Shown: positions 11,807-22,388 of the stretch, piece after piece | How the letters are laid out: every line of letters starts with the position of its first letter | Numbering within the stretch: the first letter of the stretch is position 1 | Assembly: GCA_038049695.1 (NCBI GenBank) | Contig: CP142461.1 | Span: forward strand, 32,433,001-32,497,000 | From: Cinnamomum chago | Taxonomy: Eukaryota; Streptophyta; Magnoliopsida; Laurales; Lauraceae | Direction of reading: 5' to 3' | Length of the DNA: 64,000 nt | Position numbers and translations under genes: made by a program | Notes under the pieces: model-generated | The model's input: the letters and a program-made list of their open reading frames with translations, nothing else | Database searches by the model: none | What the model was told of the DNA's origin: nothing

Positions 11807-12162
11807 GGTAATATTTCATGTGAGAGATTCTCTTACCATATTGTGGTGAGGGACAATATAGTTGAGCGGACTTTATGATACATCCGAACCATTTACATAC
11901 ATAAAACCTCCTTAAGTATACTAGATCCATCAAGTTTTCACTTATCCAAATTGATTGGACCATTGGATTGAAAGTCAAAATTTTTTCTTTAATATAAAGT
12001 CGTTAAATTTGTGGCCCACGAATGAATGAGTTAGAGGCATGAGATTGACCCCAAACTTGATATATGAGTCCATCTAAGATGTCTCTTTCCACCCCCCAAG
12101 TCCCATGATTAAGTTTGTCCCTCACCATATTGATGAGGGAATCCCTCACCTGAATATTAGTC
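11807..12162. mobile_element. MULE-like MITE, family A, copy 3
   Basis: Starts GGTAATATTTCATGTGAGAG and ends with the inverted counterpart CTCACCTGAATATTAG. Internal sequence is homologous to the 7142-7530 copy in opposite orientation and to the 2784-3150 copy (shared GTGGCCCACGAATGA-like block). It sits in AT-rich flanks, so the target copy is not resolvable. Noncoding. Confidence 0.7.
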
Positions 12163-12180
12163 ATATATATATATATGTGG

Positions 12181-12325
12181 AGGTGCTCGTGTGAGAGACT
12201 CTCACTTTACTAGTATGAGAGATAAGGTAGGGGCCCTTACGTCTATATCCAATGCCAACAACTTAAATATGAGGGCCCCCACCCTTATCTCTCATTTAAG
12301 ATAATAGATATCTCTCATAAGAGCA

Positions 12326-12331
<6 letters not shown>
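12181..12331. mobile_element. Small MITE, family B, copy 1
   Basis: The left end GAGGTGCTCGTGTGAGAGAC pairs with the right end, reversed GAGATGCTCTTATGAGAGAT. The internal text (ATGAGAGATAAGG, TTTAAGATAATAGATATCTC) recurs at 12918-13070 and in fragments at 13083-13250 and 7060-7125. TA-rich flanks hide any TSD. Confidence 0.65.

Positions 12332-12373
<42 letters not shown>
12332..12373. repeat. (AT)n microsatellite
   Basis: About 21 uninterrupted AT units at the right edge of the family B MITE. TA-rich flanks recur around several of these MITEs. Confidence 0.9.
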
Positions 12374-12376
<3 letters not shown>

Positions 12377-12917
12377 CATCTCCCTTTCATAAATAGACAA
12401 CTCAAATTCATTCACTTTGACATACCCCCACACCCCAATCGGTTGAACTACACATTTGATATGAATTTGAGATTGTCTTTTAGTTTATATTTGGCAAGCA
12501 AATCTGTTTTTTTAGTACATGTTTGGCAATCAAATCCTGAAATCCTCCTTGTTTGTTTTCAACATATCAAGTCATTGGGACCGCAAGGGATTTACCCGGC
12601 ACTCCTCGGACATGTAGGTATTATTTATTTATTCTAATCCAAAGGACTGGAAGACCTTTCGTTATAAAAAGAAAAGAAGTTTTAGAAAATCCACAAACTT
12701 TGACAATCCTAACGGCCATGTTTTCTTACAGAAATTTTTGAAATTTATGTCTACTCGGATTTTTGAAATTCATGTATACTGAAATTTGCAAAAATCTTTG
12801 ATTATTTAGTACTTGAGGGTTTTCAATTTAAACCCCCTCCACATGGGATTTGAAAATTCTAATTTTCGAAAACCCAAATTGATGCACATCAATGTAAATA
12901 ATTTATATATATATATA

Positions 12918-13070
12918 TGAAAGATGCTCCTATGAGAGATATCTCTCACCTTATATGAGAGATAGGGGTGAAGGCCTTCACATTTAAGTTGTTGGCATTG
13001 AATATGGATATGAGGCCCCACCTAATCTCTCATTTAAGATAAGAGATATCTTTTGTAAAAGCAACTCCCA
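12918..13070. mobile_element. Small MITE, family B, copy 2
   Basis: Begins GAAAGATGCTCCTATGAGAG and ends in a diverged inverted counterpart. It shares the internal blocks GAGAGATAGGGGTG and TTTAAGATAAGAGATATC with copy 1. Confidence 0.65.
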
Positions 13071-13082
13071 TTATTATATAAA

Positions 13083-13260
13083 AAGATAGGGGTAGGGGCG
13101 CTAACATTTAAATTGTTAGCATTAAATAAAGATGTGAAGATTCCCATCCAATCTCTTATTTAACACGAGAGGTAGGAGCATCTTCTTTTATAGAAAGGGA
13201 ATTGCTCCTATAAAAAATATCTCTCATAGGGACGAGATCCCTCACATCATTGGCATTGAT
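13083..13260. repeat. Fragments of MITE family B next to the PDK promoter
   Basis: At least two further partial family B segments: 13083-13190, with AGATAGGGGTAGGGGCGC and TAGGAGCATCTTC, and about 13198-13260, with ATTGCTCCTATAAAAAATAT and TTGGCATTGATATTTGGG. They lie 400-550 bp upstream of the PDK start codon. Boundaries are approximate. Confidence 0.5.
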
Positions 13261-13477
13261 ATTTGGGTCCCATCCGATCTTCAATTTAAATTCCAAAAGA
13301 ACCGGATATAAACAGCCCTTTTCTCACAGGTTTGGCCCACAACATGATATGATTGAGCAAATCCGACCGTCGAGGATGAAAAGTGATAAAAGGAGAGAGA
13401 AAGAGAGCAAAACCAATGGTTGTGATCTGCCGCCTCAGTTATACAAAAAGTGGGAAATGTGCCTGGGGACTCTTTTA

Positions 13478-13507
13478 TCTCTCTCTCTCTCTCTCACTCT
13501 CTCTCCG
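13478..13507 (+). promoter_or_regulatory. TC-rich tract in the probable PDK 5' leader
   Basis: A pyrimidine-rich TCTCTC... stretch lies about 135 bp upstream of the PDK start codon. CT-rich tracts near transcription starts and in 5' UTRs are common in plants. A TATA-like GGATATAAACAG lies near 13303-13314, but which site is used cannot be decided from sequence alone. Confidence 0.4.
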
Positions 13508-13640
13508 GTTGCATGATTTCTTGGATTTCTGAATTCCCATTCATACTCTCTGAAATCTCCTTTTACAGTCATTTGGGTGCGCATGAAATAGCAATTGCTG
13601 CGTTTTTATGTGATTCTCAGGGCTTCTCTTCTTGTAATCC

Positions 13641-16600
13641 ATGGCAGCTAAGAAGGCCTCGGAGGCTTTCTCCAGGGCCTTGATTGAGGAAGTGCAGAGA
13701 TGGGGTGCGATGAAACAGACAGGTGTGAGCCTCAGATATATGATGGATTTTGGTTCTAATCCTTCGGAGAAGAATCTCTTGTTATCTGCCCAGTTCCTGC
13801 ACAAAGAGCTTCCCATTCGGATTGCAAGGAGAGCCATTGAACTCGAGAGCTTGCCTTTTGGGTTGTCCGAAAAATCTGCTGTTTTGAAGGTATTTGATTG
13901 TCTGGGTTTTGTTCTGGGTTTGATTTTGGAGATGGGTTTTGGTTTTTGGGGCATGTGGCGCGGTTTCTGGAACTGGGTTTTGATTCTCATGGCGTTTTGT
14001 GGTGTTTCTCTCGTTCAGTTTGTTGTGAGCTTTTATGATGGTTCTGCAAATTGGGCCTTTGGGTTTTTCTAGTGGGGGAGTTTTTTGGTGTTTCCTTGTG
14101 CTGTTTTGGTAGTTTGTGTAATTTCAGCATAAGAATTTTGGTTCTTAAGGAGGTTTGTTTCGTGTAGCTGCTGTTTTCTTTTTGCTGATTCTGGTAAAAG
14201 TTTTGATTTTTTTGTTAATTTTTAGAGTGCTTTCTATTGAATCTGATTGTTGTTTTTAATTCCGGGAGGAATTCGGTGGGGCTTCTGCAATATTCTTTAC
14301 AGTGTTTGTGTTGACTTGACTTGACATTTTGGGTGCTTTGAAGTTCTTCGTACAAAGCTATTCCGCATCATATTTCTGTACTTTGTTATGTTGATGGGTT
14401 TTGGTTTTGTGGAATTGGAGGTGGATTCTGAAAGTGAGATTTGATTATACTTCCACCATTGTGTTGATAATTAAATTTTTGGGACCAGTGGTGTTTTGTG
14501 CTGATAATTGGACCCTGGCTTTTGCATGTAAAACAATCTTTGGTTAGATATTGTAGTCTTAGAATCTCTTGAAAACAAATTAATTAAACTATAACATACG
14601 CTAGTCCATGGCTGCCTTGAAGTGGATGCTTATGCCATGAAAGCAAAAGAACAATACCTTTATTGTCTGCAAGTTATTCTCCTTGATGGTCCTCTCCTCC
14701 TTAGGTGATCACAAGGGACCAGTCCACTGCTTTATTATTGCCTGAATTGTATTCCTATCATCGAGGTTACCGATTTTAAAATCATACTTTGTTGTCATTT
14801 TAGTTAAATCCCAATTAGGAAGCTTGTGATGGGCATGTGTAGAATCCAAGCTTTAACGCAAAAACATGATTGTTTGAAATCTCATGGCCCTCACTGTAGT
14901 CATCTTATATTGCAGTGCTTGCTGTTGATGATAAGACTATGGCTCTTGGAGTGTTTGTGTTGATTACTTGGCTTTTGAATTTTAGAAAATTATGCGACAG
15001 CTTCTTATGCGAGTATTCTGGTGTTTCGACTTTCTCGTACTTTGTGCCTTTAGTTTTAGAAAATGTTGGGTAGATTTTGCATGAGTTTGATTCTTCTGTT
15101 TTCGGTTAATTGTGTGTGTGGGTTTTTCTTTCTGAATCACGTCTGAACTTTGTATGGAGTTTTGCAGCATCTTTGTGTTTTGAGAATCTTTTGGATAAAA
15201 GGCACCTGAACCTCACTGCATTTTGTGTATTTGAAATGTCTAGAACATGATTCTGCGTGTGGGTTTTTATTTAATTTGCTTTAAGTTTGGATTTGGAACA
15301 ACTAGGCCTTTTTCTCCTGACAACATTTTTGTGCAATTATTAGTAGAGTTTTGATTTTGGATCTTGCAGTGGCCTTTGGTAGATCTTTTTGGCTTTGGTT
15401 GGTCACATGTTTCACGGCATGGTATTTCTTTCAGAGCACCTAATGGTTGATTGACATTAGGTGTGTTATTGAATTGTGTTTAGGGGCCTTTGGAGGTTTG
15501 AGAGTGTTCATTTATCTTATTTTTCAGGTACGAGATTGGTATTTGGATTCTTTTCGTGATCTTCGAACTTTCCCTGAAATTAAAGACTCAAACGATGAAT
15601 TGACATTCACCCAAATGATTAAGATGATCAAAGTAAGGCATAACAATGTGGTGCCAGCAATGGCTTTGGGTGTCCAACAGCTGAAGAAAGACTTGGCTCC
15701 AGAAGTCATGCCTGGTGATTTTGGGGAGATCCATCAGTTTCTTGATAGATTTTACATGTCAAGAATTGGGATTCGCATGCTCATAGGTTACTCCTGATCT
15801 CCTCTTAATTTCCCTGATGAGTTTCTTGAATTCTTATCATTTTTGAAAATTACTTACTGTTTCTACTGGCCATTTCCCACTGATCTTAGAAGAATTTCCT
15901 TGAAAAGGCTGTATGTCTCATAGTAACGTTGAGGTAAGTTTAGTTCCATATTTCTTGCTGAGAAAACCATGCTTACTGGTTAAATTCAGGGCAGCACGTG
16001 GCTTTGCATGATCCTAATCCCCAACCTGGCCGTGTGGGTCAAATACACTGTAAGATGTCTCCGATGGAAGTAGCACTAACTGCCAGTGAGGATGCCCATG
16101 CTATTTGTTTGCGGGAATACGGAAGTGCACCTGAATTTAACATATATGGGGATCCCAATTTCACCTTCCCGTAAGTTCATTGTTTGTTCACGATTGTTTA
16201 TTTAGAATTTGCTTCATTTGATGTTGCAGGGTGATTTTTACCTATTATGGATTAGTAATTGATTGTCATTCGTTTCTGATAGCTGGAAGTAAATTTTTTC
16301 CAGCAAGGCCTGAAATGTTGGGCCAACTAGGCCCCCACCTACAATCAATGCTACCATGTCGCGCTTCCCCTGCCCCTGAAATGAATTGGCACTTACTAAT
16401 CACCCCTAATATGACACTGATCCTACTTCTACTAACTGTTGAATTGATTATGCAGACACAGACAGACACCGAAAAGGTACCCCATCTGAGGGCTGGAAAT
16501 TGTCTAACTTTAAGGCTCTTTAATTAAGGGTATGGAGAACCAGATGCACCCCTTTATTTTGCACCCTAGATAATAGACAGACCTTTCCACCCCTCATTTA

Positions 16601-19600
16601 CCCTATGTTTGGGAAGAAGGGAGGGGGGGGATTAATTTTACTTCCTCTTGTTTGGGAAGTCAAAAAGTAGGGGGAAGAAAAGTGAAAAAGTAGGGTTTTG
16701 TTTGTTTGTGAGATAGAGAGAAAATTACATTTTTGTCCTTACTTTTATAAAAACTATAAAATTATATTTTATAGACAAAGGGCAGTTTTGTAAATTTTCA
16801 CTTTTTCCCCTCCTTTCCCCCCATTTTCCCCCCTGATTTGGGGGGGAAATTTTTTCACACTTTTTCCCCTCCCCCCCATTTCCCAAACACCCTCTAACCA
16901 CTTTTCCCCCCTTTTTTTTCCTCCCCCCCATTTTCCCCCTTCCCAAACAGAGGGTTAAGGTTGCGGCGGATCAGATGCCTCCCATATTTTTTGTACCCTA
17001 GATAATAGATAGACCTTTCCACCCCCCACTTCCTTATCCATTGATTGGCATGCTTCCAAGTGGGACCCGGTGGCCTGGCCATTCCGAATAAATTATGTTG
17101 CGGAGATAACCGTCTTTTTGTCCCTCTTTCTTTCTGTTCCATTCCATAACTTATCGTGCGTTACTTGTTCTACTTTATGTTAGGTCCATGTTTCATGCCT
17201 AATAACGAATCATAATGTTATTCAGGAGTAATATACTTTATTTAGTTTCTTTGTCATAAATAATAATAAATAAACTATCTTTTCTTTAGGAACTGGATGG
17301 TGGTGCCTATTGTGTGTGTGTTTGTGTTTTGTTTTTGTAATTAATGAAGCAGGGATATAGGTGCCGCATTCTATCTGTGCTTTCTTTTTCAAGGATATTT
17401 ACAGTTTTCCGATCATGCCATCTGCTTGTCTGGATCCTGGTTGCACAGTAGCAATTAACGACCTTTACTTACAGAAATTGGGTGATCATCACCTATGGCA
17501 TGGAGGATTTACAAAACACCTATATGTAAATATGTATCCATATTATGCCTTCTTAGAAGCTAATATATGTATCATCTGTTTACCTTTTCCCCCTCTTAAG
17601 ATGCCTCCTATAATTTTCTATTTTTACAATGAAGGCATGCATTTTTTCTATTTCTCTAAATTTCATCAATGGAATCATGTATTCATGTCATTGAATCAGA
17701 TAAAGTTGCTAGTCTTCGAGGCTATCCAGATACGGATATGGATACGGACATGGATACGGACACTGATACGGGGATATTGGGGATACGAATCCTCAATTTT
17801 GAAAATCTAGGATGTGGATACGGATACGGGTGTCCTAATTTTTCTTTAGATCGCTTTTGAATCAATGAGATTATCATTGTTTTCGTCCCTTTCTTGCACT
17901 TTTTTTTATGGTGATAAGTAAGAAATTATTAAAAGAACTATATAAAATAAAGGACTTTATAAGTAGGATATGTTAAATTTATTCCCTAGAAGTATCGGTG
18001 CAGTATTAGGTACCAATACAAGTGTCGTATCGGTTTGATACGGATACGTTGGGCTTGTACAAGTATCTGGGTATTATAGCTTCCAGGTCTTTTTAATTCT
18101 GCAAAAAAGATAATTTTCTGAGTTTCATTTTATTTCTTAATTTTGAAAAAAATTATATGCCAATCACTTGTTTGCTTTGCTTTTATGACAGCTATGTTCC
18201 TTCACATTTGCATCTTATGGTATTTGAGTTAGTTAAGAACTCTTTACGTGCGGTTCAAGAGAAATTCATGAATTCAGACAAAGATGCACCTCCTATCAGA
18301 ATCATAGTTGCTGATGGAATAGAAGATGTTACAATAAAGGTATATAGGATTTTACATGCCAAATGTAGCCTTAATAAATCAGTGAACAAATTCATGCTAT
18401 TTTATGTGCACCTGTCCGCTAAGATATACATGTGTTTCATTAGGTATCAATTAACAGAGTCCTATCATTACATATTTACATGAAATATGCTGTCAACTTT
18501 GTAAATGATCCATGCCAACCTCGAGCTAGGTCTTACTCAGCTCAGGCTTGTTTAGTTTAAAGGTATAGCTTGAAGTAGGGGCATAAAACAGGCCATGCGT
18601 TACTTGGTGGCCCATCCTGTGCCGTGCCCAGGCCACAAGGGGGTCGGCCCACGGCACGACATTAGTCGTGTCGTGCTGGGCTGTGCCAACCTACAGGCCG
18701 GCCCACATGCTCCTCCTCTTTATTTTTATTTATTTTTGTATTTTTTTTATGTAAATTGAAACTTGAAAGGGACTTTATGCACAAACATAATAAAAATATT
18801 ACTAAAATAAATGCACAAACATTGATGCTAATTTACAAATGAAAAATAAAACTTGAATTATTTTATATTCCTTTAAATAAAGTTTACAACAACTTTGATG
18901 ATAATTTTCAACTTCAAATAAAATTTACAAGTTTGATGATAAATGAGGGGAGGGGAGGAAGTATTTATAAACCTACCAAGTGTTGAAATGACACAAAATA
19001 CCTCTTATTTGACCGTTTGTTAGCTGGTGTGGTTTTGGGGGGTGGGGCCCGGGCGACACGTTGACTGGGCATGCCCGGCCCAATTTTACACCCCTAGATT
19101 GAAGTCAAACTCCAATAAGCTCAGTACATATGTTCTTATACCATATATAGAATACTGGGATATGCTATATAAATCTGTAGGCTGACTTTTGACTTCAATT
19201 ATCGGCTGTTGGATGAAATCTACGGTTAAATGAAAAAGAATCTGAAAAACCACCTTTCACTCCAGAGTCTCTCTCTAAAAACAAAAATAAAAAAATAAAA
19301 AATCCATGCATCTCTCTTTGGGCCTAGTAGAAACAGAAGGATTTGGGATGTGGAACTATCTCACTCCAACCAACTATGAACCAGGCTCCTCTCTGTGGTA
19401 ATGAGAAAGGATAAATCTGAAATAACTTTTTTTATGTTATTCTTTTTATGGTTTTTGTAATGGTAATGATGATGATGGAGGTGGTTTGATTTCTAATCAA
19501 GCTTGATCTTGAGCTCATTTTGATGCTGTTGAGCTGAGCTCATGCTTGATGAATGAAGCCTGAGACATGCAAGAGTTGGATTGTTTAATGTTCATGCCAG

Positions 19601-22388
19601 CCTCAAGCTGGGCTGAGCTTGGATCATTTACACCCATGCATGCAAACTTATGAACGTTTTTTAGGCCCTCAAAGACAGATAATGCCATAAGAATGTTCAA
19701 GAAATTTGTCTGCCATCTGCATGTTTTGAAATAGGAAACTTGCATTATTTACAGCAAACTCATTTGCAGCCCACGGTATCTCTTCTTGCTCTGTTCAAAA
19801 TTTATCCCTATTTATATCTCCCATGTCACCTGGATGAAATAAGGCAAGTATTAACTTGTCGAGCAACCCCAAATAGTGCATGCTTTTATGTTGACCAAAT
19901 CAATCATGTCTGTTTCCCCAATTCTTCTCAAGTTATGAAGTTATTACTGTTCTATGCTCTAGGGCTTATACCTTTGTCATTTGCTTAATAAAATATCCTT
20001 GCATCCCAGATCTCAGATGAGGGTGGTGGAATAGCCAGAAGTGGACTTCCTAAGATCTTTACATATCTTTATAGTACGGCAAAAAACCCACTTGATGAGC
20101 ACTGGATCATTGAAAGCCCAAGTGATGGAGTAACCATGGCTGGATATGGGTATGGTCTCCCAATAAGCCGTCTCTATGCTCGATATTTTGGAGGTGATCT
20201 ACAAATTATCTCTATGGAAGGTTATGGTGAGTGCTGATCTCTTCTTTTCCTGTTGTACTCCTTGGCGGTAAGTTTGGTTTATGCCATTATACTTGTTTTA
20301 TAACTGTACTTCCATACCATACAAATCTTCCTGGGGCCAATTACTTTTGTAAACAGAGCCCACCCACATGTCTGCTAAATTTCAAGTTTGCCAGCCTGTC
20401 ATGTGCAACAGACCCTAGCCATTCTTTTCCCATGTTTCATGTGTCTCTTCCCTATAACAAGGCTGGTCTGCATGTCAGGTTGGCAACTCATTTATTTGAT
20501 AAAAATGAATAGTTAGAAACAACAATTAATGATCCACATTAGTTGTACTAGTACACCGCCTGATGATTTTATCTGCCTTATTTTTGGGCCAGATCATCTT
20601 TGCAGAGTGGCCATCAATCTGCATAAGTAGTTCGGACTAGACTTTGATGATGATGATGATCATCATCTTTGTAGAGCAAAAGCCTTGATGATCATCATCA
20701 TCATCTTTGCAGAGTGAGCCACATTTTGTATAGCTTGAGTGTGCTACAATTCCTGAATTGACTTGTCTGGTCACCAGTAGAGCTGGTATGGACTTAGCAA
20801 ACCTCTGTTGACCTTAAGACCCTAAGTCTTGTTGGCAAATTATTGAAACTGCATAGAAACAAAAGAACTTCCTTAAAAGGAAACTATAGAAAAAGAACAA
20901 AAAGAGAATATCAGAGTTACTATATGAATGAAGGCCCTTCCATAACTATAGTACTGAGCAAAGAAGATTTGAAACCATAGTTAATTTTGTTTCGGACCCT
21001 GTTTTTGTCTTGCCTCTAAACTGAAATGTTTCGGCCCATTTGGAATTTCGGTGAAGCATTTTGGATTTTTTTAATCAGGAAGATTGAATAAAAAATACAA
21101 AACTATATGTAGATGTATAGAAAAATATAAAGCAAATATTAAAGTTTAAAATAACATATAAATTGATAGGGTCCTGTTTTCAATTAGAGTGAAATTTGAG
21201 TAGGGCCTTGATTCCTGTTGGAGAGATAGTTAGGTAGGGTTATCTCTTATTAGAGTGAAATTTGACTAGACCAATGTATATTTAATTTTAGATTTTCTGA
21301 TTTTTAATAGGTGAGCTCCATTGTAGAGCCCATGAAGTTGTCAATGTTATAAAAGTAAAATGGTGGAGCCCATAAACTTAAAAGTCAAAACCCTTGTAAC
21401 GGGTGAGACTGAGCCCCTTTCTTCTATTATATACGCTGCAAGTCTCTTGAAAGTCAAAACCTTATGAAGGGCTGAAGCCTATTTTTTCTTTATTCGGAAG
21501 TCTCCTTTCCTCTTTCTTCCTTTAACCCTTCCTCTGACCTATTCCTCTCTCTTATATATATTTTATTTTATTTTTAAATTGCCGAAACCCTAGATTTCGA
21601 ATGTTTCAGCTGAAATAGGAAATTTCGTCCATTTTGGCCGAAGCGAAATGAGATTGACAACTATGTTTGAAAACCTCAAAATTTCATCCTTGTGAAAAGA
21701 AACATCTTAAGACTCCCATCAATCCTAGTTTTCCTTGGTGATGTTGGCTAATTTCCAAGGAGCTGACGTTTTTCCTGAATTTCATGAAACGGTAGAGAGG
21801 GAATCTCTCTGCCATAAGCTCTCCCGAAATACTGCCGGAGCCTGATAGTTACTGATTGAACAGGACCTATTACATTGGTACTTGAGTTAGTAACTTTGTG
21901 GGCATGAATGTTTGCTGTACAGAGTAAAAATGTGCACTTTACATGTATATGTACTCATAGAAACATCTCTATACACGTATTGTGCATGCACATCCATTTT
22001 TAGCCATTTGTATCCCTTCATCTTCTACATATCCAAAGGGTGACAATTCTTCGGACATAGGGAGAGATTTGTAAGGGTCTCATTTCCAATTGAGCTGCAT
22101 GTGACCTTCACAATTGATATCAGGCCATATGTAGTACGTTTCTTTAAACTACTAGAACAGCTTCCTTGTGTCTAATACCTGCTGAATTAGTACATTGTAT
22201 TTGATTAGAACTATATATCCATATCACAACTACAGAATAGAGGAGGCGATGCAGCCTTCTTAAATGTAATCAGTAAATAAAAGTGTTTTTTTCTTCCTTT
22301 TTTACCAACTTCTAGCGACTTTCATGCAGGAACTGATGCATATCTTCATTTGTCTCGGTTGGGAGATTCACAAGAACCGTTGCCATGA
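13641..22388 (+). CDS. PDK: Pyruvate dehydrogenase kinase, mitochondrial
   Basis: Six exons join to a 370-residue protein: 13641-13889, 15528-15786, 15990-16170, 18192-18339, 20010-20226 and 22330-22388. All introns are GT-AG and phases match. PDK phosphorylates E1-alpha of the mitochondrial pyruvate dehydrogenase complex, switching it off. The length is close to the plant family (about 366). The N-terminal PDK helical domain includes YMMDFGSNP and the H-box-like RIGIRMLIGQHVAL. The GHKL ATPase domain shows the N-box ELVKNSLRAVQE, the G1 box SDEGGGIARSG and the G2 glycine loop GYGYGLPISRLYARYFGG. The start methionine follows a pyrimidine-rich leader and no in-frame upstream ATG is evident. 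No domain is missing and no stop interrupts it, so it is probably functional. Introns 3, 4 and 5 carry nonautonomous transposons. A polyadenylation-like AATAAA lies near 22473. Exon borders were placed by eye. Confidence 0.95.
16601..16954. mobile_element. PIF/Harbinger-like (Tourist-type) MITE in PDK intron 3
   Basis: Ends are CCCTATGTTTGGGAAG and, reversed, CCCTCTGTTTGGGAAG. They are flanked by the 3-bp direct repeat TTA (16598-16600 and 16955-16957), the TWA target preferred by PIF/Harbinger elements. The interior is rich in C/G homopolymers and contains a second TTTCCCAAACACCCTC-like end, suggesting an internal or nested copy. A diverged direct repeat of about 70 bp lies outside both ends. 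Confidence 0.8.
17722..18079. mobile_element. hAT-like MITE with GGATAC hexamer array, in PDK intron 3
   Basis: Left end CTATCCAGATACGG, right end reversed CTATAATACCCAGATACTT. The flanks CTTCGAGG (17714-17721) and CTTCCAGG (18080-18087) form an 8-bp TSD with one mismatch. Just inside the left end is a run of GGATAC/GGATAT/GGACAC-type hexamers; scattered copies occur towards the right end. A 110-bp relative with an exact 8-bp TSD is at 56507-56616. Noncoding. Confidence 0.7.
18577..19097. mobile_element. hAT-like nonautonomous element in PDK intron 4
   Basis: Left end AGGGGCATAAAACAGGCCATG; the right end, reversed, reads CTAGGGGTGTAAAATTGGGC. Flanks CTTGAAGT (18569-18576) and ATTGAAGT (19098-19105) give an 8-bp TSD with one mismatch. 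A TAGGGGTG-type end is typical of Ac-like hAT elements. Subterminal parts are GC-rich with repeated GGCCGGCCC/GGGCCGTGCC-like words, and the core is AT-rich. No transposase is encoded. Confidence 0.65.
20976..21665. mobile_element. hAT-like nonautonomous element, CATAG family, copy 2 (PDK intron 5)
   Basis: Ends CATAGTTAATTTTGTTTCGG and, reversed, CATAGTTGTCAATCTCATTT. The TSD is TTTGAAAC (20968-20975) and TTTGAAAA (21666-21673). It shares TTTCGG-rich subterminal regions with copy 1 at 7576-8022 but is about 240 bp longer. The middle (around 21160-21540) looks like extra sequence inserted in the core. Confidence 0.7.

Noticed and set aside
20640-20715. GATGATGATG...CATCATCATC palindromic stretch
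   Set aside because: Explained by trinucleotide repeats (ATG/CAT) on both sides; no element structure around it.
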